Source of the DNA: Clostridium magnum DSM 2767
Lineage (GTDB): Bacteria; Bacillota; Clostridia; Clostridiales; Clostridiaceae
Assembly: GCF_001623875.1 (NCBI RefSeq)
Contig: NZ_LWAE01000009.1
Location: forward strand, 123,935-187,934
Direction of reading: 5' to 3'
DNA length: 64,000 nucleotides
The notes under the pieces were generated by a model. The model saw only the letters and a list, made by a program, of their open reading frames with translations, was not told where the DNA came from and did not search any database. The translations under genes and the position numbers were made by a program. How positions within the stretch are numbered: the first letter of the stretch is position 1; every line of letters begins with the position of its first letter. Shown piece by piece: positions 26,577 to 36,021 of this stretch.

Positions 26577-27698
26577 ATGAAAGTTAATTTTTATACTTCC
26601 CAAAGAGAGTATAATGAGAAGAAAGCTGAATTTGATAAGGCAATATTCGACGTTATAGAAAAAGGAAGCTTTATACTAGGCCCAAATGTTACAAAGTTTG
26701 AAGAAGAAATTAAAAACTATACTGGAGCTAAACACGCTATCGGAGTAGCTTCTGGTACAGACGCTTTAGTAATTGCTTCTCACATACTAGGTTTTACAGA
26801 TGGTAAAGAAGTTATTACTTCACCTTTTACATTCCTAGCTTCAACATCCTGTATTGCAAAGCATAATGCAAAACCTGTTTTTGTAGATATTGATGAAGAA
26901 ACTTTTGAAATAAATACAAGTAAACTAGAAGAAAAGATAACTTCAAATACAGCTGGAATAATACCAATACATCTTTTCTCTCAAATGAACAACATGGATA
27001 AGATAATGGAAATAGCATCTAAGAATGACTTAAGAGTTTTAGAAGATGCTGCTGAGGCCTTTGGTATGAGATGGAAAGGTAATGGAGATTCCTATAAACA
27101 TTCTGGTACTATTGGTGACTTTGGTATATTTTCCTTCTTCCCTACAAAAACCTTAGGTGCCTATGGTGACGGCGGTATGATAGTTACTAATAATGATGAT
27201 TTAGCTCAAAAGACTAAAATGTTTAGAGTTCACGGAGCCTCTAAAAAATATCACTATGATTACATAGGATATAATTCGAGACTTGATTCAATTCAAGCTG
27301 CTGTACTTTCTGTTAAACTAAAATACATAGATGAAGCTATTAAAAAGAGAGAAACTATTGCTAATTGGTATATGGATAAATTATCTGATTGTGAATATGT
27401 AAGATTCCCTAAGATTAAGGGCGATCAAAAGCCAGTATACTATGTATTTAATATACTAGCAGAAAAAAGAGATGAACTAGCTGACTTCTTAAAAGAAAAT
27501 GAAATAGGCTACAGCATATACTACCCAATACCATTACATTTACAAAAATGCTTCAGTTATCTAGGACATAAGAAAGGTGACTTCCCTGTTTCAGAGAAGA
27601 TTTCAAGCGAAATACTTGCCCTTCCAATTTATCCTGAAATAACAGAAGAAGAAGTAGATTTTGTTTGTGAAACAATAAAGAAATTCTACAGAAAGTAA
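26577..27698 (+). CDS. DegT/DnrJ/EryC1-family aminotransferase (2)
   Basis: 373 residues. AIGVASGTDALVIA, FTFLASTSC, LEDAAEAFGMRW and the PLP lysine in FFPTKTLGAYGDGG are the family landmarks. Closer than its neighbour to the WecE/FdtB type that acts on dTDP- or UDP-keto-sugars, judged from GTDAL and FFPTKxLG. Co-transcribed with the preceding aminotransferase (AGAGAGG before the ATG). Exact substrate not assignable. Confidence 0.85.
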   Translation: MKVNFYTSQREYNEKKAEFDKAIFDVIEKGSFILGPNVTKFEEEIKNYTGAKHAIGVASGTDALVIASHILGFTDGKEVITSPFTFLASTSCIAKHNAKPVFVDIDEETFEINTSKLEEKITSNTAGIIPIHLFSQMNNMDKIMEIASKNDLRVLEDAAEAFGMRWKGNGDSYKHSGTIGDFGIFSFFPTKTLGAYGDGGMIVTNNDDLAQKTKMFRVHGASKKYHYDYIGYNSRLDSIQAAVLSVKLKYIDEAIKKRETIANWYMDKLSDCEYVRFPKIKGDQKPVYYVFNILAEKRDELADFLKENEIGYSIYYPIPLHLQKCFSYLGHKKGDFPVSEKISSEILALPIYPEITEEEVDFVCETIKKFYRK

Positions 27699-27703
27699 AT
27701 TTA

Positions 27704-27773
27704 TATAGATAAACACGACAGAAAGCGGACTTATCCTACGGGATAAGCCCGCTTTCTGTTGTAAGTATCTATA
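27704..27773. terminator. Bidirectional terminator, repeat family C copy 2
   Basis: Very long stem: TATAGAT, CACGACAGAAAGCGGACTTATCC, tetraloop-like TACG, and the mirror to ATCTATA. Placed between two converging genes. Its arms (CAGAAAG, GACTTATCC) match the repeat at 17204-17323. Confidence 0.8.
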
Positions 27774-27791
27774 AAAAATTTAACTTTATAG

Positions 27792-28487
27792 TTACTCCAC
27801 TCCAGTTCTTATGTTGGCAATACAACTTTTGTGTATCCCTTTTTCCTCCATAGCCTTTGCTGTTTTTTCGTAGTCATAGGTAAATTCAATTATTTCAGTT
27901 TCGGTACTATCTTTCTGAATATCAATAATTAGGTAAGTACCGTTTGGTCTTCCAATCTTAGGTTTTCCTACACTTCCGTCATTTAATAAAAGCTTATTAC
28001 CAAAGAATTTTTTATAAGGTATATGGGTATGTGCGCAAACTAATATATCTCCATCAAATTCTGCCATTACATCTTCTATCTCTTTTGAACCTTCTTTTAG
28101 GTATTCATTTATAGATCTGGTGCTTCCGTGAACAAAGTATAGTTTTCTGTTTTCAAACTGCAAAACTATTTGTCTTGGAAGAGATCTTAAGTATGAACGG
28201 TTTTCTTCTTTTAGTTCCTTTGCAGCCCAGGGCATAGAGAATTTGTTAACATCGTTATCTCTTATATAATTAAACTTCTCTTCTAAAACTGCGGCATCAT
28301 AGTTTCCAAGTATATTTAATATTTTTCTATCTCTTATAAACTTTATAACTTCATTTGGATATGGTCCATATCCTACAAGATCTCCTAGGCAAACTATGGT
28401 ATCTGCTTCTTTTTTCTCAATATCCTCAATTGCCTTCTTTAGTGCTTCTAAATTTCCATGAATATCTGATATTACAGCTATTTTCAT
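27792..28487 (-). CDS. Calcineurin-like metallophosphoesterase (YfcE/MJ0936 type)
   Basis: 231 residues. Metal-binding motifs in order: ISDIHGN at residue 6, CLGDLVGYGP, LGNYDAA, then HGSTRS and CAHTHIP. The start is the ATG at 28487 with GGAGG upstream; the longer frame from 28544 adds residues with no ribosome site. A cytoplasmic phosphodiesterase of unknown natural substrate, conserved as a single-domain protein in Firmicutes. Confidence 0.85.
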   Translation of the reverse strand: MKIAVISDIHGNLEALKKAIEDIEKKEADTIVCLGDLVGYGPYPNEVIKFIRDRKILNILGNYDAAVLEEKFNYIRDNDVNKFSMPWAAKELKEENRSYLRSLPRQIVLQFENRKLYFVHGSTRSINEYLKEGSKEIEDVMAEFDGDILVCAHTHIPYKKFFGNKLLLNDGSVGKPKIGRPNGTYLIIDIQKDSTETEIIEFTYDYEKTAKAMEEKGIHKSCIANIRTGVE

Positions 28488-28558
28488 GTTTTTTCCTCCA
28501 TTCTGTAGATTTTTCACATGACAATTATACCATAATATGGACAAAACCCCATTATAAA

Positions 28559-29872
28559 TTACTTAATATATTTTTCATATTTTAAAGCTTTTCCTTCTTC
28601 CCAAGGTTTATAGTTTTTTGCAAAGTCCACCCTTTCTTCAAAGGTAGGATGATCATAATTCCAAAGCTTATATACAATACCTGGTGTTGGCAGTGCTAAG
28701 CTGGTTTGATGAAGCTTTATCATTGATGACATAGATGCTTCGTTATCCTTTGTAAGTTCAAGCTCAAATCTATCCGCTTCTGTTTCTGTATATCTAGAAT
28801 AAGCATTTATAGTTGGAGTTACTATAAACATAACTATACTTAATAGCAGCATTAATAGAGGCAGTGATGCTATATCATGAAGCTTTGTAATGCCAAAAGT
28901 CCCTCCAGATTTATTAATTACCCAAAGTGCTATCTTATTTATTAAGTAAAATATAAATACATTCAGTATCCCCCCCAGCACAATAGCCTTCCACACATGC
29001 CCCATTAGATAATGCCCCATTTCATGTGCTACTACAGCAAGAGTTTCTCTATCCGTAAGATTTTTAATTGTAGTATCCCAAAGAACTATTCTTTTAGTGT
29101 TCAGAACACCTGTCATGTATGCATTCATTTCCTTTGTATCTACACTCTTATTCACTTGATAGACCTTAACATTTTTAATATCCGTTTTATCTATTAAATC
29201 ATATATTCTTGCTTCAAGTTTTGTATCTTGAACTTTTTCGTATTTATTAAAAATGGGATCAATATATACTGGCGATATAAAGGTTATAAAGAATAAAACC
29301 GGAATTAATAACAAACCAAAATATAGCCACCAATACCCAGGAGATCTTTTTATTAATGCATAAGGTATATAAATTAGAGCTGACCCTACAGCAATTGCTA
29401 TTGCAAAACTCTTAAGGAAATCTCCAATCCACTTTCCAAAACTTTGATTTGAAAGTCCATAAGCATGTTTAAGTACAAAGCTACTATAGTAATCAAGCGG
29501 TAAACTTATCAGAGTAATTATAGAATAGTAAACAATAAAATATAATATAAACGCTATAAAGGCAATCTTACTTCTACTTTGTGCCCAATTCCTTATTCCA
29601 ACGGAAAGTCCTGAAAACAAAAAAAATGCTGGAACTACCATTCCTAAAATGATACTGGTAACCCATATAATCACCTTTTTTTGTTGGTAATCAATGGCTT
29701 TTTCCGAAGGTGCAGCTATAGTTGTGGCTGTATTTTCCTTAATTTCAGTAGATTGAACATATTTCTCTCTCAAATACTTATTATTTTGTTGTTCTGAGAC
29801 TCTTACACTAAATATAAACCCTATCATTATTATTATAAATATAATTATTGATGCTGAAAGTTCTTTTTTCAT
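28559..29872 (-). CDS. M48 family metallopeptidase (Ste24/CAAX protease type)
   Basis: 437 residues. About seven membrane segments, with the zinc site HEMGHYLMGH near residue 280 and the third ligand in TETEADRFE around 350. The Ste24-like layout, with a long membrane N-terminal half, marks it as a membrane-embedded zinc protease rather than HtpX. Bacterial targets are unknown; related proteins degrade or mature membrane proteins. Confidence 0.88.
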   Translation of the reverse strand: MKKELSASIIIFIIIMIGFIFSVRVSEQQNNKYLREKYVQSTEIKENTATTIAAPSEKAIDYQQKKVIIWVTSIILGMVVPAFFLFSGLSVGIRNWAQSRSKIAFIAFILYFIVYYSIITLISLPLDYYSSFVLKHAYGLSNQSFGKWIGDFLKSFAIAIAVGSALIYIPYALIKRSPGYWWLYFGLLLIPVLFFITFISPVYIDPIFNKYEKVQDTKLEARIYDLIDKTDIKNVKVYQVNKSVDTKEMNAYMTGVLNTKRIVLWDTTIKNLTDRETLAVVAHEMGHYLMGHVWKAIVLGGILNVFIFYLINKIALWVINKSGGTFGITKLHDIASLPLLMLLLSIVMFIVTPTINAYSRYTETEADRFELELTKDNEASMSSMIKLHQTSLALPTPGIVYKLWNYDHPTFEERVDFAKNYKPWEEGKALKYEKYIK

Positions 29873-29968
29873 TATTATCCCCCCAAACCTTGCTAATTAA
29901 CTATATTATAATATATGTAGACACTTCGTTGTTTATCCATCTGCAGTTTTCTATATTAAGAAAAAAGC

Positions 29969-30013
29969 ACACCTGCCTGTAGGCAGCTATTGAAGCTGCT
30001 TACAGGCAGGTGT
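29969..30013. terminator. Terminator of the ABC exporter gene
   Basis: 19-base stem starting ACACCTGCCTGTAGGCAGC with one mismatch and a 7-base loop, followed on the minus strand by a T-run. Confidence 0.8.
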
Positions 30014-30063
30014 TAAAATGTACTTATTATATTGTGTTCAAGTTTTATATTCTTTTATAACTT

Positions 30064-31803
30064 CTATACTAAGGCTTGCTCAAACTGCATATTGTAAAGG
30101 CGCATATACTCCCCTTTACTGTTTATAAGTTCATCGTGATTTCCTCTTTCTTTTATCCCTTCATCAGTAAGCACAATTATTTCATCTGCATTCCTTATAG
30201 TACTTAATCTATGAGCTATTACAATAGTTGTGCGATTCTTTGAAAGAAGCTCTAGTGATCTTTGTATTAATCTCTCGCTCTCATTATCAAGGGCAGATGT
30301 AGCCTCATCCAAAATTAATATCTGAGGATTCTTTAGGAAAACTCTAGCTATTGATATTCTTTGCTTTTGCCCACCTGATAGCTTGACTCCTCTCTCACCT
30401 ACATAAGTATCGTACCCCTCTTCAAGTCCCATTATAAATTCATGGGCATTTGCCATTTTAGCTGCTTCAATTATCTGTTCATCTGTAGCCTTTGGATTAC
30501 CATAGGCAATGTTTTCTTTAATTGTTCCTGCAAACATATATACATCTTGTTGGACTATTCCTATGTTACTTCTCAGTGATTTTATCTTGATATCCCTAAT
30601 ATCAATACCATCTATCTTTACGGATCCTTTATCTACTTCGTAAAATCTTGGTATTATACTGCAGAAAGTAGTTTTACCACTTCCTGAAGGGCCTACAATA
30701 GCGACTGTTTTTCCTGCTTTTATATTTATGCTAATATTTTCAAGAACTGAATTTTTATTATCGTAGCTAAATGACACATTCTCAAGAGTAATTTCTCCCT
30801 TTGGAGCTTTTAAGTCTATCGCATCCTTTTTATCTACAATATCTGGATGAGTATTTATAACTTCTAGGAATCTTTCAAAACCTGTTATTCCCCTTTGATA
30901 TTGCTCTGTAAAGTTTACAAGCTTGTCTATAGGATTCAGAAAAATGTTTATATATAGAATATAAACCATAAGATCCTTAGCCTGAAAATTTCCATTGCTT
31001 ATAAATATTCCTCCCAAAATCACTACTGAAAGGTACAAAATTCCTTGAAAAAATCCATTCATACTGAAGAATTTTCCCATGATAGCATAACTATTCTCCT
31101 TTGTCTTCAGAAAAGCATCATTTCCCTTTTCAAATTTCTTATTTTCTATGTGCTCATTTGAAAATGATTTCACAACTCTTATCCCTGAAAGACTATCTTG
31201 AATTTGAGCATTTACACTAGCTATTTTTTCTCTATTGTTTTTAAACACTGATTTCATTTTTTTATTATAAAAATAGGAAGAATATATCATGAAGAGCGTT
31301 ATTAAAAACAATATGGTCGTTATCCTAGCATCTATACTCATAAGTATCACAAAAGAACCTATTATCTTAAGTAGGGATATAAATAAATCCTCTGGTCCAT
31401 GGTGGGCAAGTTCTGATATGTCAAACAAGTCCGTAACTATCCTAGACATAAGTTTTCCCGTATTTGTGTTGTCATAATAAGAAAAAGACAATCTCTGCAA
31501 GTGACTAAATATGTCACTTCTCATATCTGCCTCCATTCTTGCACCCATAATATGTCCCCAAGAAGTTATATAATATTGGCAAAAATATCTGACTATATAC
31601 ATCAAAAATAGACCTGTCCCGATTAAGATTACATACTTTAATATCTCACTCTGACTTCTTGTATATATGTTATTTACCATAAAGCTTACCATAACAGGAA
31701 AAGCTAGATCTATAAGTGATAGCATAAATGCACAAAACATATCCATATAGAACATTCCTTTATATGGCTTATAATAACTTATAAATTTCTGTAAAATTTT
31801 CAT
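30064..31803 (-). CDS. ABC exporter half-transporter (MsbA/LmrA type)
   Basis: 579 residues: six membrane helices (1-310), then the ATPase domain with Walker A GPSGSGKTT, the Q-loop, signature LSGGQKQRIS, Walker B ILILDEATSALD and switch His in AHRLST. A complete half-transporter that works as a homodimer or with a partner elsewhere. Substrate unknown; family members export lipids, drugs or peptides. First gene downstream of the GNAT gene on the same strand. Confidence 0.9.
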   Translation of the reverse strand: MKILQKFISYYKPYKGMFYMDMFCAFMLSLIDLAFPVMVSFMVNNIYTRSQSEILKYVILIGTGLFLMYIVRYFCQYYITSWGHIMGARMEADMRSDIFSHLQRLSFSYYDNTNTGKLMSRIVTDLFDISELAHHGPEDLFISLLKIIGSFVILMSIDARITTILFLITLFMIYSSYFYNKKMKSVFKNNREKIASVNAQIQDSLSGIRVVKSFSNEHIENKKFEKGNDAFLKTKENSYAIMGKFFSMNGFFQGILYLSVVILGGIFISNGNFQAKDLMVYILYINIFLNPIDKLVNFTEQYQRGITGFERFLEVINTHPDIVDKKDAIDLKAPKGEITLENVSFSYDNKNSVLENISINIKAGKTVAIVGPSGSGKTTFCSIIPRFYEVDKGSVKIDGIDIRDIKIKSLRSNIGIVQQDVYMFAGTIKENIAYGNPKATDEQIIEAAKMANAHEFIMGLEEGYDTYVGERGVKLSGGQKQRISIARVFLKNPQILILDEATSALDNESERLIQRSLELLSKNRTTIVIAHRLSTIRNADEIIVLTDEGIKERGNHDELINSKGEYMRLYNMQFEQALV

Positions 31804-31834
31804 TAGTTAAAAGTCTCCTTCCTTTTAGGATACG

Positions 31835-32692
31835 TTATAAAGTATAATACATTTCGTATTGAGCAATGGCCTCTCTCTTAAATCCCATATAGTTAACGAA
31901 GCCTTGTATTGAAGCATTATTAGGAAAACCTATTGTTACCTTAGAAAGATTTAGCTCCTTCACTGCTCTAGCAATTAGATTTGTACCTATTCTATTATGT
32001 CTTAATCCATTTTCCACCCATAAAAAATTGATTCTAGTATTTTCATTTATACTAATAATACCAGCTATCTTTTCCTTAATATATGCAGCCAATGTTATTT
32101 GACCCTTGGATTTTTCAATATACTCAATATCATTTTGCCAATTGACATGTATATCCTTTATTTTTTCTCTTACTAGTTTTAGTTCTTTTATATCTGTTTG
32201 TTTTATATTAACCCCTAACTTATTGCTTTTGTCAAGGACATCAAATGTACTAAGTGAAAAATATGTTAAATTGAAAATATTTTCATATCCTATTTTTTTA
32301 TAAAAGCTTATGGCTCTGTCGTTTCCTTTAATAACCTCTAAAAATAATTGCTTACATTTGTGTTTTATAGCTTCTTCCCTATGAAGCTTCATTAATCTTT
32401 GTCCTATACCTTTTCCCCTGTGCTGAGGATCTATAGCCAAAGTTCCACATCTCATTGTCTTTATCCCTTCATACTGCTTAATTCCACCAAGAACGATTCC
32501 AATAGCTTTATTTTTGTACAGGGCAATAAAAGATCTCTCAAGACTATTTCCCTCTGTATGGAAAAATCTATTTATAAAAAGTTCTTTTGGCATTTGGACT
32601 TTTATAATGTAATCAGAAAAACCAATTTGAAAAGCATCATAAACTAAGTCTACATCTATTTCCGAACATCTTTTATAGCTTATCATCTTCAT
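31835..32692 (-). CDS. GNAT family N-acetyltransferase, two GNAT halves
   Basis: 285 residues. The first half has the acetyl-CoA loop in RCGTLAIDPQHRGKGIGQRL (residues 75-105) and the second half resembles a degenerate GNAT fold (RHNRIGTNLI near 240). Lies 31 bases after the start side of the ABC gene region on the same strand, probably in the same transcript as YitT and the exporter. Acceptor unknown. Confidence 0.82.
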   Translation of the reverse strand: MKMISYKRCSEIDVDLVYDAFQIGFSDYIIKVQMPKELFINRFFHTEGNSLERSFIALYKNKAIGIVLGGIKQYEGIKTMRCGTLAIDPQHRGKGIGQRLMKLHREEAIKHKCKQLFLEVIKGNDRAISFYKKIGYENIFNLTYFSLSTFDVLDKSNKLGVNIKQTDIKELKLVREKIKDIHVNWQNDIEYIEKSKGQITLAAYIKEKIAGIISINENTRINFLWVENGLRHNRIGTNLIARAVKELNLSKVTIGFPNNASIQGFVNYMGFKREAIAQYEMYYTL

Positions 32693-32712
32693 TTCCCCTT
32701 TTTATTCTTTAA

Positions 32713-33543
32713 TTATGCTAGTCCAAAGCCTTTGCCGTAAACTTCATAGGAATCCTGAACTAGAACCAGTGCATCTTCATCAATATTCTTTACAATCTGT
32801 TTTAACTTGATTAGTTCACTATTACTAACAATACACATCAAAACTATGCTTTCTTTGTTTGTATACCCACCTCTAGTCTCAAGCTTTGTTGTTCTTCCAT
32901 TCAGTTCTACTAAAATAGATTTATTAATATCCTCAATTTTATCTGATATTATAAATACTGTTTTAGAATCTTTAAATCCTTTTATATATATATCAAGGAC
33001 TCTGCAAATTATATATACAGCCACAATCCCATATAATGTTTCTTCTATTCCAAATACCAAAAGTGTAGATAAAACTATTAAAAGATCCATGGACATCATT
33101 ATTTTACCAACAGGCTTAGGTATATATTTAGATATCATTTTAGCTATTGTATCAGTACCTCCTAGTGATGCTTGATTAGTCAGTAACATACCTATTCCAA
33201 CTCCAGCAGTAACACCACCTAATATTGTTGCCAATAATACATCTTTTGTTATGATTCCAATGGAACTAGTCAATTCAACAAATACTGGAACTAAAAAAAC
33301 ACCAAGTACTGTATTAGCAACAAATTTTTTACCTAGTATAAGTAGACCTAATAAAAAAATCGGTATATTAAGAACACCTATTATAATTGATTTTCTTACG
33401 TGTGTTATGTATTCAAGAACTATTGCGAGTCCCGAAACTCCTCCTGGTACAATATGATAAGGAGAAAAAAATACATTTAAAGCAAAAGAAAACAGAAAAA
33501 TTCCACATACAATCATCGCTAAATTTAATAATTTGTTTTTCAT
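32713..33543 (-). CDS. YitT family membrane protein (DUF161 with DUF2179)
   Basis: 276 residues. Five or six membrane segments with the family phrases GGVSGLAIVLEY and GGTDTIAKMISKYI, then a cytoplasmic DUF2179 domain from about residue 210 (GGYTNKESIVLMCIV). Single-gene YitT proteins are widespread in Firmicutes and have no firmly assigned substrate. GAGG precedes the ATG. Confidence 0.88.
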   Translation of the reverse strand: MKNKLLNLAMIVCGIFLFSFALNVFFSPYHIVPGGVSGLAIVLEYITHVRKSIIIGVLNIPIFLLGLLILGKKFVANTVLGVFLVPVFVELTSSIGIITKDVLLATILGGVTAGVGIGMLLTNQASLGGTDTIAKMISKYIPKPVGKIMMSMDLLIVLSTLLVFGIEETLYGIVAVYIICRVLDIYIKGFKDSKTVFIISDKIEDINKSILVELNGRTTKLETRGGYTNKESIVLMCIVSNSELIKLKQIVKNIDEDALVLVQDSYEVYGKGFGLA

Positions 33544-33624
33544 ATTTTAAACCTCCCTGATAATAAAACTTCAAATATTAGATCAATACTGTTGAAAGTA
33601 CTTGTCCTTCCAAAACCTTTGAAG

Positions 33625-33759
33625 TTTAACCTGACTAACTTGGCGTAAGTCTCCCACTTCTTCAAGTGGGAGTTCAACGCCAAGTAAGCCATGCATTCGC
33701 AGCTCTAAAATTCAGATGGGGTAAAAGAATCCCCATCTGAATTAAGATCTTGCTTCAAT
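33625..33759 (-). repeat. Palindromic repeat, family B copy 1
   Basis: 135 bases nearly identical to 50205-50339. On the minus strand: ATTGAAGCAAGATCTT, an AATTCAGATGGGG / CCCCATCTGAATT hairpin, then CTTGGCGT-ACGCCAAG enclosing CTCCCACTTGAAGAAGTGGG. Lies between the YitT and SIMPL genes. Confidence 0.85.
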
Positions 33760-33783
33760 CACCTAATACACTTTTACATTGAA

Positions 33784-33831
33784 AGTAAGATTCTTAAATA
33801 AAGTCTGCGGACTTTATTTAACAACCTTACT
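33784..33831 (-). terminator. Terminator after the SIMPL gene
   Basis: Core stem AAATAAAGTC-TGCG-GACTTTATTT at 33796-33819, with outer pairs AGTAAG / CTTACT. Confidence 0.65.
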
Positions 33832-33921
33832 TTATAATATCATTTTTTTGCAATAAAACAAAGATTTTCATGTAGAAGATGACAAAACGAATTCAATATA
33901 CAGTTTAAATCTAGTATAGAG

Positions 33922-34632
33922 TTAGACAGCTTTTGGCCAATAAATGAAAACTGCTTTTATATTTGCAATAATTTCAATTTGTCCTTCTTTTATTGGTGTA
34001 ACTGCAGCAGGCGCGCTATACAATACCTTTTCGGCTATAGGAGTATAGCTTTGCCCCTCTTCAACGATGCTAATAGGTATTCTATTAATGGTAATTTTCA
34101 AACTGGATTCCATACTTTCTGCCTTTCTTACTGCATCATCAATTGCAAGATTTAATGCCTTTTTATAGTATATTGAAGGGTTTGAAATAGTAAAATTAAT
34201 ATTGCTAACTGTATTAGCTCCACTGGCAACTGCAGAATCAATTATTTCCCCAACCTTTTTTAGATTTTTTATTATAACCTTAAAAGTATGTGTAACCCTA
34301 TATCCTCTAAAGACTTGTTTACCCTCAATATAATCATATTCTGGATTTATTGTATAAGCTTCAGTTTTTATATCTTTTTCCTCAATTCCACTATTAATTA
34401 AGCTATTAACCACTTGTGTTGACTTTACAGCATTCTCTTCCTGAGCAACCTTTAGTTCTTTATTTTCTGTTATAACTCCTAATGAAACCGTAGCTATATC
34501 AGGAGTAACCATAACACTTCCTTTTCCACTTATGTTCATTTGGTAATTACTTGTATTTGATCTAAAGTTATAAGAATATGGATATTGAGAGTTACAATCG
34601 CATCTAGATGCAAATGGTGATACATAAATCAT
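33922..34632 (-). CDS. SIMPL domain (DUF541) protein
   Basis: 236 residues. DUF541 starts near residue 35 with GKGSVMVTPDIATVSLGV and continues with repeated beta-alpha units to the end (RGYRVTHTFKVI, KAESMESSLK). No signal peptide, unlike many SIMPL proteins. GGGGGAAAG precedes the ATG at 34632; the longer frame from 34665 has no such site. The family forms oligomeric rings, is of uncertain function, and is divergent here from the riboswitch-controlled hydrolase. Confidence 0.8.
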   Translation of the reverse strand: MIYVSPFASRCDCNSQYPYSYNFRSNTSNYQMNISGKGSVMVTPDIATVSLGVITENKELKVAQEENAVKSTQVVNSLINSGIEEKDIKTEAYTINPEYDYIEGKQVFRGYRVTHTFKVIIKNLKKVGEIIDSAVASGANTVSNINFTISNPSIYYKKALNLAIDDAVRKAESMESSLKITINRIPISIVEEGQSYTPIAEKVLYSAPAAVTPIKEGQIEIIANIKAVFIYWPKAV

Positions 34633-34807
34633 ACACTTTCCCCCTTTGTTGTAAATATTAAACAAAGCTCCCTTTTATAATATGATTCTTTTTGCAAAAT
34701 GTTACAAAGATTATTCATTATTATAACTCTACGCCATAATAAATCCAGTTTTACCTCTAATCTGCTATAGAACTGACCTAGAATGCCTGTTAGAATTACA
34801 CTTGAAA

Positions 34808-34912
34808 ACAAGCCGAATCTCCACATGGAGTACGGGGGATCTTATTATAGGGGTGAATCTTTTTTATAAAGTAGGGGACCTCAACCCGAACCCGTCAACT
34901 AACCTCGGAGGC
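34808..34912 (+). promoter_or_regulatory. Cyclic di-AMP riboswitch (ydaO/yuaA type)
   Basis: Contains the conserved blocks ACGGGGGAUC, AUAGGGGUGAAUC, GUAGGGGACC, AACCCGAACCCGUCAACU and AACCUCGGAGG in the right order, closed by a CCGA/TCGG stem. In known cases it lowers expression of wall hydrolases and transporters when c-di-AMP is high. It lies directly before the LysM/SleB-like gene, with the ribosome site AGAGGAGG immediately after the aptamer, so translation or readthrough could be controlled. Confidence 0.85.
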
Positions 34913-34932
34913 AAAAGAGGAGGAAAAAATAA

Positions 34933-35706
34933 ATGCTTAAATTTAAAAAATTAAAATCTTTGTTACTGGCTATGCCTTTAACGTTTCTTTCAATGCAATC
35001 TGTACAAGCTGCTAGCTATACAGTTGCTCCTGGTGATTCTTTGTACCAGATAGGTAAAACCTTTAATACCAGCGTAAATACAATAATACAAAATAATAAT
35101 CTTTCAAGTATTATGATATATCCTGGTCAAACATTAAATATCCCAAGTAAACCATACACTGTTCAAAATGGGGACAGCCTTTATTTAATATCACAGAAAT
35201 TTGGCGTATCCCTATATTCATTGAGACAATTGAATAACAAATGGGATAACGCAATTTATTCAGGACAAACACTATACATTCCTAGTTCATCTGCTAATAA
35301 TGGACAATCTACACCTGTACCTAGTGCAGTTGTTTCATATACAGATTCAGAAGTAGATTTGCTTGCAAGATTAATAAAAGCAGAAGCAGAAGGTCAACCT
35401 TACAGTGCTAAAGTTGCAGTTGGCGCAGTTGTTGTAAATAGAGTTCAAGATTCTCGTTTTCCTAATACAATTACTAAGGTAATATATCAAGTAGACGGAG
35501 GCTATCATCAGTTTACACCAGTTGTTAATGGAATGATTAACAAACCTGCAACTGATGAGGATAGAAAAGCAGCTTTAGAGGCCATAAGAGGGGCTGATCC
35601 TACTAATGGAGCTCTATACTACTTCGATGATAGTACAACTAACAAATGGCTTTGGTCTAAAACTGTTGCTCTTAGAGTAGATAGAATGGTGTTCTCTTTT
35701 TATTAA
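34933..35706 (+). CDS. LysM-LysM-SleB-like cell wall hydrolase
   Basis: 257 residues. Signal peptide (1-26, ending VQA), two LysM domains (YTVAPGDSLYQIGKTFN and YTVQNGDSLYLISQKFG) and a Hydrolase_2 catalytic domain from about 135 (LLARLIKAEAEGQPYSAKVA with the likely catalytic Glu). SleB-type enzymes are lytic transglycosylases acting on spore cortex or vegetative wall. The preceding c-di-AMP riboswitch argues for a role in growing cells under osmotic control. Confidence 0.88.
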   Translation: MLKFKKLKSLLLAMPLTFLSMQSVQAASYTVAPGDSLYQIGKTFNTSVNTIIQNNNLSSIMIYPGQTLNIPSKPYTVQNGDSLYLISQKFGVSLYSLRQLNNKWDNAIYSGQTLYIPSSSANNGQSTPVPSAVVSYTDSEVDLLARLIKAEAEGQPYSAKVAVGAVVVNRVQDSRFPNTITKVIYQVDGGYHQFTPVVNGMINKPATDEDRKAALEAIRGADPTNGALYYFDDSTTNKWLWSKTVALRVDRMVFSFY

Positions 35707-35712
35707 AATACA

Positions 35713-35746
35713 GGGGTTGCTGGATAGAATTTTATCCAGCAGCCCC
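35713..35746 (+). terminator. Terminator of the SleB-like gene
   Basis: Stem GGGGTTGCTGGATA / TATCCAGCAGCCCC followed by TTTCTTTTT on the plus strand. Confidence 0.85.
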
Positions 35747-35778
35747 CTTTCTTTTTCAGAAGCTACTAAATTAAAAAA

Positions 35779-35859
35779 GAGCAAAGGTTAAATGACACCT
35801 TTGCCCTATAATTTACAATAAAAAAATATACCGGTAATTTCTTTATTTTTATCCTTTGT
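35779..35859 (-). ncRNA. Candidate sporulation small RNA, unit 2
   Basis: A short unit running leftward from the sigma-K-type promoter at 35867-35893 to a strong terminator (GCAAAGGT-loop-ACCTTTGC plus TTTTTT, about 35775-35803). No open frame with a ribosome site. Its first 35 bases (AAAGGATAAAAATAAA) resemble unit 1 downstream of its promoter. Ends are estimates. Confidence 0.5.
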
Positions 35860-35866
35860 TTAATAT

Positions 35867-35893
35867 TATTATATGATAAGGCTTGTACAATGT
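35867..35893 (-). promoter_or_regulatory. Sigma-K-type promoter of sRNA unit 2
   Basis: On the minus strand AC, then exactly 16 bases, then CATATAATA, a perfect match to the sigma-K pattern AC-N16-CATANNNTA. Confidence 0.6.
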
Positions 35894-35941
35894 TACTGAA
35901 TTTTGTAATTCAGTTTATATTTAAACTATATAATAAATTAA

Positions 35942-36014
35942 GGGCAGAGGTTTTCCCCCGCCCCTTTATTTCAATAAAATTAGTACTAGCACTTTTCTTA
36001 TTTTTATCCCTCGT
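35942..36014 (-). ncRNA. Candidate sporulation small RNA, unit 1
   Basis: Runs leftward from the promoter at 36022-36048 to a GC-rich hairpin (GGGCGGGG-loop-CTCTGCCC, 35942-35963) with a weak T tail. No clear open frame. Shares GGATAAAAATAA and the promoter block with unit 2, 155 bases away, so the two arose by duplication. Ends are estimates. Confidence 0.5.
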
Positions 36015-36021
36015 TTAATAA

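Noticed and set aside
34629..34826. 65-codon frame on the minus strand
   Set aside because: It overlaps the c-di-AMP riboswitch and the SIMPL gene start and has no ribosome site.
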